The position numbers and the translations under genes were made by a program. The notes below the pieces were generated by a model. That model worked only from the letters and a program-made list of their open reading frames with translations, was not told the DNA's origin and did no database searches. DNA of 64,000 nt from Candidatus Accumulibacter conexus (GTDB lineage: Bacteria; Pseudomonadota; Gammaproteobacteria; Burkholderiales; Rhodocyclaceae): positions 107,610 to 171,609 of the forward strand of contig JAGFNJ010000003.1 in assembly GCA_017592775.1 (NCBI GenBank). The letters are read 5' to 3'. Shown here piece after piece: positions 28,351 to 35,926 of the stretch. How positions within the stretch are numbered: the stretch's first letter is position 1; each line of letters opens with the position of its first letter.

Positions 28351-29363
28351 CTACTCCATCGACCATTGGGAAATACGTGCTACAGAAGCGCTTAGGGGGC
28401 GGTCATTTCGGCGAAGTATTCTTGGCCCATGATCGGGCTCTAGCCTGCAACAAGGCGATCAAGCTAGTTCAGATTGCCGACCCGTCGGAGATTATGCAGA
28501 AGCTCGGTGAGGCTCAAATCCTCGATAAATGTCGCCACAAGCACATCGTCCAGATCAATGAGGCCAACGTGTTTAACGTCGGCGGCGACAAGATTCTTGT
28601 ACTTGACCTTGAATACTTGCCCGAGGGGTCATTAGAGAGCGAGATGCAAAACCGCTGGATTTCGGCTAAGGAAGCATGCTCAAGAATTGCATGCGTGCTG
28701 TCTGGCCTGCACTTCGCCCACTCCAACGGATATCTACACCGAGACGTAAAGCCGGGCAATGTTCTCATTTCCGGCGACACCACCAAGCTCTCTGACTTTG
28801 GCTTGGCGACCACAACACTCAACTTGGTTGGCAGCGATCAAGGCTACCTCGCTCACTGCCCTCCAGAGTTTTACGACACTGGGGAAACAAGCGTATTGAC
28901 GGATGTGTTTGCTACAGGGCTCACCCTATTCAGAATCATCAATAACATCGCCGATTGGAGAGTTCAACTCAGCATTTTGCCAAAGGTCGATGAATTGATT
29001 CAGTCGGGGCGATTGACAGCTGCCATTGGTTACGAAGACTTCGTTCCCGAGAAGCTACGAAGAATCTCCCGGAAAGCCTGTCATCCCGATCCTGGCAAGC
29101 GCTATGGTTCCGCTCTAGATATGAAGGACGATCTAGATGCCCTACGTTTCGACATCGAGTGGCATAGATCAAGTCCAGACAATTGGTCTGGATTCTCTTC
29201 CGGGACAATTCACGAAATTGAAATCGTCGCAAAGCGAGGCGATTTTGAGGTCGTATACCGAAAGAATGGACGCCGTACTAATGCGCTTACCTCAGTGCAA
29301 CCAACAATTTACGATGCTAGAGCTGAGGCCGTGCGCATCGTCGCGCAAACCACGTTGAAGTAG
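28347..29363 (+). CDS. Hanks-type Ser/Thr protein kinase in an integron cassette
   Basis: A 338-residue eukaryote-like kinase. Visible motifs: glycine loop GGGHFGEVF (about residue 18), AIK lysine (about 36), catalytic loop HRDVKPGN (about 133), DFG in LSDFGLA (about 152), and a PPEFY in place of APE. The domain ends near residue 265. A 70-residue C-terminal extension follows, without a transmembrane helix or PASTA repeats, so it is cytosolic. ATG 28347 overlaps the upstream stop by four bases. The stop is followed six bases later by attC, as in integron cassettes. Its substrate might be the paired protein. Bacterial kinases of this type (e.g. Stk2) can act in abortive infection, but a defence role here is inference. 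Confidence 0.92.
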   Translation: MTTPSTIGKYVLQKRLGGGHFGEVFLAHDRALACNKAIKLVQIADPSEIMQKLGEAQILDKCRHKHIVQINEANVFNVGGDKILVLDLEYLPEGSLESEMQNRWISAKEACSRIACVLSGLHFAHSNGYLHRDVKPGNVLISGDTTKLSDFGLATTTLNLVGSDQGYLAHCPPEFYDTGETSVLTDVFATGLTLFRIINNIADWRVQLSILPKVDELIQSGRLTAAIGYEDFVPEKLRRISRKACHPDPGKRYGSALDMKDDLDALRFDIEWHRSSPDNWSGFSSGTIHEIEIVAKRGDFEVVYRKNGRRTNALTSVQPTIYDARAEAVRIVAQTTLK

Positions 29364-29369
29364 GCCGAT

Positions 29370-29436
29370 GTCCAACTCATCATTCCACCGGACCTGCGCG
29401 AAAAGCCGCGCAGGCCGGTGAATTCAGACGTTGAAC
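29370..29436 (+). other. attC recombination site (integron cassette end)
   Basis: The left core R'' GTCCAAC (29370-29376, RYYYAAC) and right core R' GTTGAAC (29430-29436, GTTRRRY) flank an imperfect palindrome. ACCGG-A-CCTGCGCG pairs with CGCGCAGG-CCGGT around an AAAAGC loop, and ATTCCACCGG pairs with CCGGTGAAT leaving an extrahelical base. Length (67 bp), cores and structure fit a canonical attC. It begins six bases after the kinase stop. Confidence 0.8.
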
Positions 29437-29621
29437 TAAAGCGCTGCGCGCTGGTGTAGGCACCCCACCGCAGCCCACCGCTCCTTCTCTTCTGGCTGTC
29501 GCCCCCTGAATTCGCTTTTGCCGTGACCCTGACGGGTCCGCGCCTCGCTTCCCACGCCGCCCGCAAAACCTCGATCCTCCTCGCTGCAGGGGACGTCCCC
29601 GCAGCCATCGAGGAGAGAGTC

Positions 29622-30470
29622 ATGAGTGAGCTGCGTGAACGCATGAGCAACGCGATGTGCCTGCGGGGAATGGCGGCACGGACGCAGGAAGCCTATCTCG
29701 GCGCGGTGGCTGATCTGGCGATGTTCTACCATCGATCCCCGGCCGAGCTGCGCGTCGAGGAGGTGCAGGCCTACCTGCTGCACCTGATCCGCGACAAGAA
29801 GCTCGCCTACGCGAGCGTCAATCAAGCCTCCTGTGCGCTGCGCTTCCTCTATCGGCGGGTGCTCGGCCGTCCGGAAGCCGGTTTCGACATCCCGATGGCG
29901 AAGGTGCCCCAGCGCCTGCCGCAGATTCTCTCGCGCGAAGAGGTCGCGCGGCTGATCGACGCGGCGCGAACGCTGCGCGGGCGAACGCTGCTGATGACCA
30001 CCTACGCCGCCGGCTTGCGGGTGTCCGAAGCGTGCAGCCTGCAGGTGGGGGACATCGAGAGCGCCGCCGATCGCATGTGCCTCAAGGTGTGCCACGGCAA
30101 GGGCGGCAAGGATCGCTACACGCTGCTGTCGCCGCGCCTGCTCGCGGCCCTGCGGACATACTGCCGTGACACCCGGCCGCAACGGTGGTTGTTCACCAAC
30201 CGCACCGGCAGCGGCCCGATGGAGATCCAGATCGCGCAGCGGATCTACTACGCGGCGCGCAACGCCGCCGGCATCGCCCCCGAAGGCGGCATCCACGGTC
30301 TTCGCCATGCCTTCGCCACGCACCTGCTCGAAGCCGGCGTCGATCGCTACCGCATCGGTCGGCTCCTCGGCCATGATCATCTGTCGACGACCGCGCGCTA
30401 CCTGCACCTGGCGCGCGCGCAGCTGACCGACCACACCTCGCCCCTGGAGCTGCTCGACCCGCTCACTTGA
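29622..30470 (+). CDS. Tyrosine recombinase/integrase accompanying IS91
   Basis: A 282-residue XerC/D-like recombinase. An N-terminal SAM-like core-binding domain (MSELRERMSNAMCLRGM...SVNQASCALRFLY) is followed by the catalytic domain with Arg in TYAAGLRVSEACSL (about residue 132), HGLRHAFATHLL (HxxR, about 226), LLGHDHLSTTARYLH with Tyr about 263. All catalytic residues (R-K-H-R-H-Y) appear present. A GAGGAGAGAG ribosome-binding site precedes ATG 29622. Recombinases of this type are regularly found upstream of IS91-family transposases. It is distinct from the decayed IntI at 26.2-26.4 kb. Confidence 0.92.
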   Translation: MSELRERMSNAMCLRGMAARTQEAYLGAVADLAMFYHRSPAELRVEEVQAYLLHLIRDKKLAYASVNQASCALRFLYRRVLGRPEAGFDIPMAKVPQRLPQILSREEVARLIDAARTLRGRTLLMTTYAAGLRVSEACSLQVGDIESAADRMCLKVCHGKGGKDRYTLLSPRLLAALRTYCRDTRPQRWLFTNRTGSGPMEIQIAQRIYYAARNAAGIAPEGGIHGLRHAFATHLLEAGVDRYRIGRLLGHDHLSTTARYLHLARAQLTDHTSPLELLDPLT

Positions 30471-30480
30471 GCCACCACCA

Positions 30481-31636
30481 GTGACGCTGGCCGAGGTCTT
30501 CCGCCGGTACGGGCCGGCGTACCTCGCCAGCCACGTCCTGTCGTCGGCCAGGGCGAAGGTCTGGCGGGCGATCGTCGCCTGTCGCACGGCCACTCGGCGG
30601 CCACGTCGAGACCTGTGACTGCTGCGGGGTGACGCGCCACGTGTATCACTCGTGCCGCAACCGCCACTGCCCGCAGTGCCAGACCCGGGCCAAGGAGGAC
30701 TGGCTGACGAAACGGCGCGAGGAGCTGTTGCCGGTACCGTATTTCCATCTGGTGTTCACCCTGCCGCATGCGCTGCACGCGCTGATCGGCCAGCGCCCGC
30801 GGGTGATCTACGAGATGCTCTTCGGCGCAGCATCGGCCACCCTCGGCGAGTTCGGCGCCAACCCGCGCTGGCTGGGCGGCAAACTGACGTTCTCGCTGGT
30901 GCTGCATACCTGGAAGCAGGACCTTGGCCGGCACGTGCATGTGCACGCCGTGGTTGCCGGCGGGGCGCTGACGCCCGCGGGGGAATGGAAGTCGCCGAAG
31001 CGCGGCTTCCTGTTTCCGGTCCGGGCGCTGTCGCGGGTCTTCCGCGGCAAGTTCATCGCGGCGCTGGGCGAGGCCCGAGGCGCCGGCCATCCGTTGGCCG
31101 AAGCGCTGGCCGACGAGAAGGTCTGGCGCGCCCTGCGCCAGCAGTTGCTGCGGCACGACTGGGCGGTCTACGCGAAACAGCCGCTCGGCGGCCCGGAGCA
31201 GGTGCTCGAGTACCTCGCACGCTACACGCATCGGGTGGCGATCTCGAACGAGCGTCTCGTCGGCATGGACGAGACGACGGTCCGTTTCCGCGTGCGCGCG
31301 ACGCCGGGCAAACGCGTCCTGCAGTTGCCGGCGGAGGAGTTCATCGAGCGCTTCCTGCTGCACGTGTTGCCGGGCGGTTTCAAGCGGATTCGGCACTATG
31401 GCCTGCTGGCACCGGCGGCGAAGTCGACGAAGCTGGCGCTGGCGCGCCAGGCCCTGTCGGTGCCGGCGCCCGATCCGGTGGTCACGGCGACGGTGGAGGA
31501 GTTCCTGCAGCGCGTCGGTCGCGCCGAGTGGGCGCGCTGTCCCCACTGCGGCGCGGGTCGGTTCGTGCCGACGGCGGCGATACCGCCCCTGCGTCAGGCG
31601 ACGCCGCAGGGCGCCTCGGTTCGTGGCCCGCCATGA
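30481..31636 (+). pseudogene. IS91-family HUH transposase, N-terminal frameshift
   Basis: The GTG at 30481 opens a frame reading VTLAEVFRRYGPAYL...KVWRAIVACRTA that stops at about 30618. The family sequence then continues in another frame as GGHVETCDCCGVTRHVYHSC, then CPQC, to 31636. A short indel at about 30588-30605 explains the break. The downstream part has the zinc-finger Cys cluster, the HUH motif HVHVHAVV, and the YLARYTHRVAIS tyrosine motif of Y1/Y2 rolling-circle transposases. Catalytic residues are therefore intact but the zinc-binding N-terminus is split. A shorter product from the GTG at 30629 is possible but probably inactive. Confidence 0.85.
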
Positions 31637-31841
31637 GCACGGCCAAGGGGTGGCGAGGGGATTGCTGTGGGCGATGGCGGTTCAGGCTGCCAGGGGGTGG
31701 CGCGTCACCGGCTCGCCGAAGGCTCCGTTTCCGCGCTGCTCGCCGTGGGTGGGAGTGTCTGGTTCTCTCCAGTCACCGGCTCGCGAGCACGGTGCGCCCC
31801 CCCTCTGCCTCTGCACCAGCCGTCTGGGTCTTGCCCGTGAC

Positions 31842-31869
31842 TTGACCGGCGGCACGGGACGCTTACAAT
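31842..31869 (+). promoter_or_regulatory. Sigma-70-like promoter reading into the SIR2-STAND cassette
   Basis: TTGACC (31842-31847) and TACAAT (31864-31869) are separated by 16 bp. It lies beyond the IS91 transposase and points right, through the attC site, towards the SIR2-STAND gene 245 bp away. IS91/ISCR elements are known to supply outward promoters; that role here is inferred from position. Confidence 0.5.
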
Positions 31870-31900
31870 CCCGATAAAGTACCGTCGTCGAGGCGCTTCA

Positions 31901-32027
31901 GTCCAACGAGGTTTATCTGCCGCGGATGCACCAGCGGCAAGGCCGGACGCTATCGGCGCGGCAGATAAACGCTATTCGTTCAAGGCCGGACGCTATCGGC
32001 GCGGCAGATAAACGCTATTCGTTAGGT
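31901..32027 (+). other. Second attC-like site with an internal duplication
   Basis: R'' GTCCAAC (31901-31907) and R' GTTAGGT (32021-32027) fit the integron cores. The 13-bp arms TTTATCTGCCGCG and CGCGGCAGATAAA can pair perfectly, extended by CGA/TCG next to the cores. The right arm is present twice because of a 43-bp tandem duplication, giving a total of 127 bp. With one copy removed the site would be 84 bp. It marks the left boundary of the cassette that holds the SIR2-STAND gene. Confidence 0.7.
31938..32023. repeat. Perfect 43-bp tandem duplication inside attC
   Basis: Units 31938-31980 and 31981-32023 are identical (each begins CAAGGCCGGACGCTATCGG and ends GCTATTCGTT). Each copy contains one right stem arm of the attC hairpin. 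Only the second copy is followed by the AGGT needed for a proper GTTRRRY core. Confidence 0.97.
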
Positions 32028-32113
32028 GCCGCACTGCGCTCGTGTTCACAGGATATTCTTTGTGCTCCCAACGATAGTGCAAAGCCGTCCAAGTTCGAAT
32101 TAAGGAGAATCCC

Positions 32114-34558
32114 TTGATTGAAGCCGATACAGCAAGCCGAGTGCGAGATGCACTATTCGGACAGCGATATAACCTTCTTCTTGGTGCTGGCGTGTCGCTC
32201 GATTCAACGGATCGGCACGGCAACCCACTGTTGGGTGCGGAGGACTTACGTAAGAGCCTGTGCGCTAGCACATCTTCTCGTGAGTCGTCACCACTTTGGC
32301 GCGTGGCGGGACATTTAACGCCCGCCCAAGTCGAATCGCATCTAACCCAGCCATACCAAGGTTGCAAAGCCGGCCCCACTCTCAAGCAATTGCCCCAATT
32401 TGCTTGGCGCATAGCATTCACGCTAAACATTGACGATGCTCTGGAGGGCGCATATCAATGCAGCCCCGGAAGACTCCAATCCTTGATCCCGGTGAATTAC
32501 ACAAGAGAGTTTGAGACCTTTCGGAATCCACAAGAACTCCCCCTCATTCATCTCCACGGCTTTGTCCGATCACCAGGTGAGAAATATGTCTTCTCACTTC
32601 AAGAATATGCGACTGTGCAACGAGGGATGAATGCCTGGGTTCATATGCTCAGTAGTCTGATAATCTCGGAGCCTTTCATAATCGCTGGAACCACGCTGTT
32701 CGAGCCCGATTTAGAGTATTTCTTGGCGCATCGTCCAAGCAATTCGACAATCATGTCGCGCGCCCCATCTATCTTGGTGGAGCCTTTCCCCGACGCCGGC
32801 ACGCGAAAGGACTGCGAAAAGCTCAATCTCGTGTTGGTTGAGGCGACGTTGCATGACTTCTTGTCTTGGCTCGTCCAAGAGTTTGGCGCTGCCCCTTCCC
32901 CCTTGTCATTGCGAGAGCCGAGCGCCCGACCGCGCATCATTTCTATTCCGTCGACGCTTTCGAGTACTGCGTTCTGGTCGGACTTCGACTTTGTAACTGA
33001 AACTGATCGGGGTGTAGCAACGACGATAACCGCGCCATCAGCGTTTGCCTTTGGCCGTCCACCGAGCTGGGACGATATTCGAAAGAAGCGCGACGTACCA
33101 CTTCAAGACCAGCTGCAGCTGATTGATGAAGTGCGACGCTGGCAAGCGTCGGACGATCCCAATCAGTTCATCTGCTTTACTGGTCGGGCCGGAGCAGGGA
33201 AGTCAACTACAATACGGCGAGTAGCCACGGATCTCACCGCCCACGGCCTCCAAGTCTTCTATCTCAAGGCGAGAGCAGGATTCGATGTTACGTCGGCCTT
33301 CGAGTACTTTTCTCAGGTCGATGACCCCATCCTACTTGTAACCGATTCCTTGGCTGAGCACGGCGATCAACTTGTTGACCTAATTCAACAGATAGCTGGA
33401 TCCAGAAGAATCTGCGTTCTAGGTACCGAGCGGCAGTACCGAATGCGGTTGGTTCTGGAAATTCTTGCTGACGTACCCTACCGCCAGTTTGATGGCGGTC
33501 GTTGGCAAATCGAAGAGCGCACTGAGTTGATACGGCGGTACTCGGCGATGGGGGTTGTTGGCAATCATGATGCTCTTGCCGACCCGCAGAAATACGCTTC
33601 CAAGATTGCTGAGGACACAGTGGCGGAGGCTGTCTGTCGTATCCTCAATGACTTCCGCCCCCTCCGCACCATAGTTCGATCACTGTGGAATGATACCGTC
33701 GCCGACCGACGACCAGCTTATTTAGCCGTCGCACTGGCCTACTACTGCCATCCTGTTGGCATTCGACGAGACGTTATTTTTGATCTATACCGCTCCGAAC
33801 TAATTGAGGAGCTTGGCCTCGCGGATGCACCACTTCGCGTGTGCACTCATCCTGATGACACCGACTTTCTCGTCCCCGCCAACGCAACGCTCGCCACTCT
33901 CCTTCTGGAAGAGCTGTCTCGTCTAAAACCTCAACGGCTACTGGATATTTCCGCGCAACTGGCTAACGCGCTAGCACCATTTGTAACTCGTCACACAATC
34001 AAACAAAGGACGTCCGAGGCGCGCCTTGCGGGCAGGCTATTTGATGCAGACGGCGTGATGCCGGAACTCCTAAAGGAGCGGTTTGATACCTTCTACGAAG
34101 TGACTATTGAACGGTGGAGGTGGAATAGTCGCTACTGGGAGCAGCGTGCTCTTTGGGTCGGCGCACGAGATCGGCCACTATCCATACAGCATGCCCGTTA
34201 TGCGGTGGCAATTGAGCGCCATCCGTTTCCGATGACAACCCTTGCAAATGTATTGTTCTCGGCTATTGGCGAAACCACGCCACCGAAGCTCGAGTACTTC
34301 TCCGAAGCCCTAGGATTAATGGAGGAGACACTCCGCATCGAATCGAGTTGGGAGCGAGGCCGGACCCGGAAAGCCTACTGGGTAATGATTGAGGGCGTTG
34401 CAGTATTCATTAAGGCAGGCGGGAGCCTCACACCGCGACAATTCACTTTCGTTGAACGCGCAGTGGGCGATGCAATTCGTACGTCCCACTCTGACAGCGA
34501 TATACATGAACGCGCCACGGACGTACTACGGCTTGCCACAAGAGACAGCGGAACCTAA
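32114..34558 (+). CDS. SIR2-STAND NTPase, probable Avs5-type anti-phage protein
   Basis: An 814-residue protein starting at TTG 32114, six bases after AAGGAG. Residues about 1-275 resemble a SIR2 domain: LLLGAGVSLDS (NAD-binding glycine loop, about 20-30), TLNIDDALEGAY, LIHLHGF and GTTLFEPDLEYFL. A STAND-type P-loop NTPase follows, with Walker A GRAGAGKST (about 356-364) and a Walker B-like PILLVTDSL (about 403-411). Winged-helix and helical-repeat regions run to the C-terminus. In Avs5-type systems the repeats sense a phage protein, the NTPase oligomerises and SIR2 destroys NAD+. Here the trigger is unknown. GC content is low compared with the chromosome, and the gene lies in the cassette after attC 31901-32027. 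It is complete and without frameshift. Confidence 0.85.
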   Translation: MIEADTASRVRDALFGQRYNLLLGAGVSLDSTDRHGNPLLGAEDLRKSLCASTSSRESSPLWRVAGHLTPAQVESHLTQPYQGCKAGPTLKQLPQFAWRIAFTLNIDDALEGAYQCSPGRLQSLIPVNYTREFETFRNPQELPLIHLHGFVRSPGEKYVFSLQEYATVQRGMNAWVHMLSSLIISEPFIIAGTTLFEPDLEYFLAHRPSNSTIMSRAPSILVEPFPDAGTRKDCEKLNLVLVEATLHDFLSWLVQEFGAAPSPLSLREPSARPRIISIPSTLSSTAFWSDFDFVTETDRGVATTITAPSAFAFGRPPSWDDIRKKRDVPLQDQLQLIDEVRRWQASDDPNQFICFTGRAGAGKSTTIRRVATDLTAHGLQVFYLKARAGFDVTSAFEYFSQVDDPILLVTDSLAEHGDQLVDLIQQIAGSRRICVLGTERQYRMRLVLEILADVPYRQFDGGRWQIEERTELIRRYSAMGVVGNHDALADPQKYASKIAEDTVAEAVCRILNDFRPLRTIVRSLWNDTVADRRPAYLAVALAYYCHPVGIRRDVIFDLYRSELIEELGLADAPLRVCTHPDDTDFLVPANATLATLLLEELSRLKPQRLLDISAQLANALAPFVTRHTIKQRTSEARLAGRLFDADGVMPELLKERFDTFYEVTIERWRWNSRYWEQRALWVGARDRPLSIQHARYAVAIERHPFPMTTLANVLFSAIGETTPPKLEYFSEALGLMEETLRIESSWERGRTRKAYWVMIEGVAVFIKAGGSLTPRQFTFVERAVGDAIRTSHSDSDIHERATDVLRLATRDSGT

Positions 34559-34780
34559 TGTGCGACAATAGGGGACAGACCGTTCGCCGTGATCGGCGGT
34601 ATATCCAGCGGGTTAAAGTCCCGTGAAAGGAGTTGTCCGTACGCCTTTCTAGCACCGGGAAGCGGCGTTCGAGTAATCGGAGGTCGTAAGTTTCCCAAGG
34701 GCAAAGCAGGAGGCCGCAACGCAAGTGAACCAAGGAGCCATTAGGGGACAGACCACGGTCTGCTGAACGAGGGATGAGTC
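34559..34780. other. Intergenic segment with direct repeats and a group II intron-like fragment
   Basis: A 13-bp repeat TAGGGGACAGACC occurs at 34569-34581 and 34742-34754; the second copy is part of an inverted repeat (CAGACC/GGTCTG). Between them, GCGGGTTAAAGTCCCGTG and CGCAAGTGAACC resemble pieces of bacterial group II intron domain I, and GTGCGAC at 34560 fits the intron 5' consensus GUGYG. There is no reverse transcriptase gene. If it is an intron relic, insertion into the cassette's attC could explain why none is visible after the SIR2-STAND gene. The reading is tentative. Confidence 0.35.
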
Positions 34781-35027
34781 ATGAAGCGCAACGTATACGT
34801 TGAAACCTCGGTCATCAGATACCTGACGGCTCGTCCCAGCAAGACCATTCCCGGGGCAGCTCATCAGCAAATTACACTGGCTGGATTATCTGCTGACATG
34901 GAACTGTCGGCATATCGCAAACCCGGAGATACAAATACGCATTGCGGAGCAATTTGAGCAGATTGGTCTATTTCTACCCTTCATTTGTACACCGGAAGAA
35001 CTTCTTGGAGAAGCCAATGCTGAATGA
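34781..35027 (+). pseudogene. PIN-domain (VapC-like) toxin with internal deletion
   Basis: ATG 34781 opens MKRNVYVETSVIRYLTARPS, the N-terminus of a PIN-domain ribonuclease with its first acidic residue (Glu in VETS). After about 32 residues the frame is lost. In another frame the family's C-terminus follows at once: LDYLLTWNCRHIANPEI, then QIGLFLPFICTPEEL, ending at TGA 35025-35027. The middle about 80 residues that hold the other catalytic acids are missing. The gene is thus a deletion relic and cannot make an active nuclease. It overlaps the following small gene by 11 bp. Confidence 0.75.
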
Positions 35028-35223
35028 CGAAGTGATCGATGAAGTGCGGGCCATTCGCGACGCCCATGCCGCTCGGTTTGCTTACGACCTGCGCGCAATT
35101 TATGCAGACCTGAAGAGGTCGGAGGCTGAGCGTATTGCCGCCGGCCATCCATTTGTGTCTCCTCCATCTGAACTTCCTGTGCCTGGCTCTGCATTGCAGC
35201 GGACTCGCTTCGCTCACCGCTGA
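35017..35223 (+). CDS. Small partner protein of the PIN toxin (orphaned)
   Basis: A 68-residue protein from ATG 35017 (CTTGGAG lies just upstream). The first about 45 residues (NDEVIDEVRAIRDAHAARF, then YDLRAIYADLKRSEAERI) match small helical proteins that I recall next to this PIN family, where they probably act as antitoxin-like partners. The last 15-20 residues look unusual and may come from a rearrangement. Because the toxin gene is broken, this gene is probably an orphan. Confidence 0.55.
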   Translation: MLNDEVIDEVRAIRDAHAARFAYDLRAIYADLKRSEAERIAAGHPFVSPPSELPVPGSALQRTRFAHR

Positions 35224-35260
35224 ATTTGAGCGTTGGCTGCCTTTTTTCCATCCCCACAGC

Positions 35261-35749
35261 ATGAAAATCCGCGAAGCCTCGCACGCAGACTTGCCAACAA
35301 TCGCCATGCTTGTCAGCGAGTCAAACAAGGACGTTGCAGTCAGGTTCGGCCTGAATGCCGAAAACTGCCCGAAGCATCCTTCCTTCTATACCGAGAACTG
35401 GGTGCAGGCAGATCTCGCTCGCGGCGAAACGTACTTCATCCTGGAAGACCAATCCGAGCCGATCGGATGCGTGGCCTACGAATGCCCACGCCCAGGCCTC
35501 GCGTATCTGAACCGTCTGTCCGTTCTGCCGGCGCACAGGAACAAAGGTGCGGGCGCTCGCCTTGTTCAGCACATCGTCCAGCACGCGCGCAGTTTGTCAG
35601 TGCAAACCATCAGCATCGGGGTGATCGGCGAGCACACCGATCTGCAACGCTGGTACAACAAGCTCGGTTTCAAGGACGAAGAAACAAGGCGCTTCCCTCA
35701 CTTGCCGTTCTCCGTGAAGTACATGTCCCATGCGCTACCGGGCGGCTGA
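35261..35749 (+). CDS. GNAT-family N-acetyltransferase
   Basis: A 162-residue single GNAT domain. The pattern is MKIREASHADLPTIAMLVSES (strand and helix 1), YFILEDQSEPIGCVAY (beta 2-4), LNRLSVLPAHRNKGAGARLVQHI (motif A with the acetyl-CoA-binding loop Q/R-x-x-G-x-G/A, here RNKGAGA), then SIGVIGEHTDLQRWYNKLGF (motif B). The substrate is unknown. It starts at ATG 35261, 38 bp after the small partner gene. GNAT genes are frequent integron-cassette cargo, but I found no attC flanking it. Confidence 0.88.
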   Translation: MKIREASHADLPTIAMLVSESNKDVAVRFGLNAENCPKHPSFYTENWVQADLARGETYFILEDQSEPIGCVAYECPRPGLAYLNRLSVLPAHRNKGAGARLVQHIVQHARSLSVQTISIGVIGEHTDLQRWYNKLGFKDEETRRFPHLPFSVKYMSHALPGG

Positions 35750-35926
35750 GCGTTCAATCGAGGGGACGTGTCCCACGTGGCAAGTCATTCTCGTGGTGCG
35801 TCGGCATGTGGCCCCGCCCGGCGCTCGAGGCCTCCGCCGACATGGATCGGTGGACGGCAACAGGGGACCACGGTCTTGTCCCTGCCGGGACTCCGACCCA
35901 CGCCCGGTTTCCAAAAGGAGCCGAAA

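Larger units (their letters stand above)
29437..31870 (+). mobile_element. IS91-family element with accessory tyrosine recombinase
   Basis: The element carries a XerD-like recombinase gene followed after 10 bp by an IS91-type HUH transposase gene, the usual two-gene order of this IS91 subgroup. Its GC content is high, unlike the cassette genes on both sides. Exact ends (oriIS/terIS) are not defined here. The limits given are the attC on the left and the region just before the second attC on the right. It separates the kinase cassette from the SIR2-STAND gene. The transposase is frameshifted, so the copy is probably not autonomous. Confidence 0.75.

Noticed and set aside
30629-31636. IS91 transposase as an intact gene from the GTG at 30629
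   Set aside because: The conserved N-terminal segment lies upstream in another frame, so the gene is frameshifted.
35223-35260. attC before the GNAT gene (GTTGGCT)
   Set aside because: The core does not fit GTTRRRY, and no complementary RYYYAAC or hairpin is present.
35740-35780. attC after the GNAT gene (GTTCAAT)
   Set aside because: Core mismatch and no paired left core; the nearby GGGACGTGTCCC is only a short palindrome.
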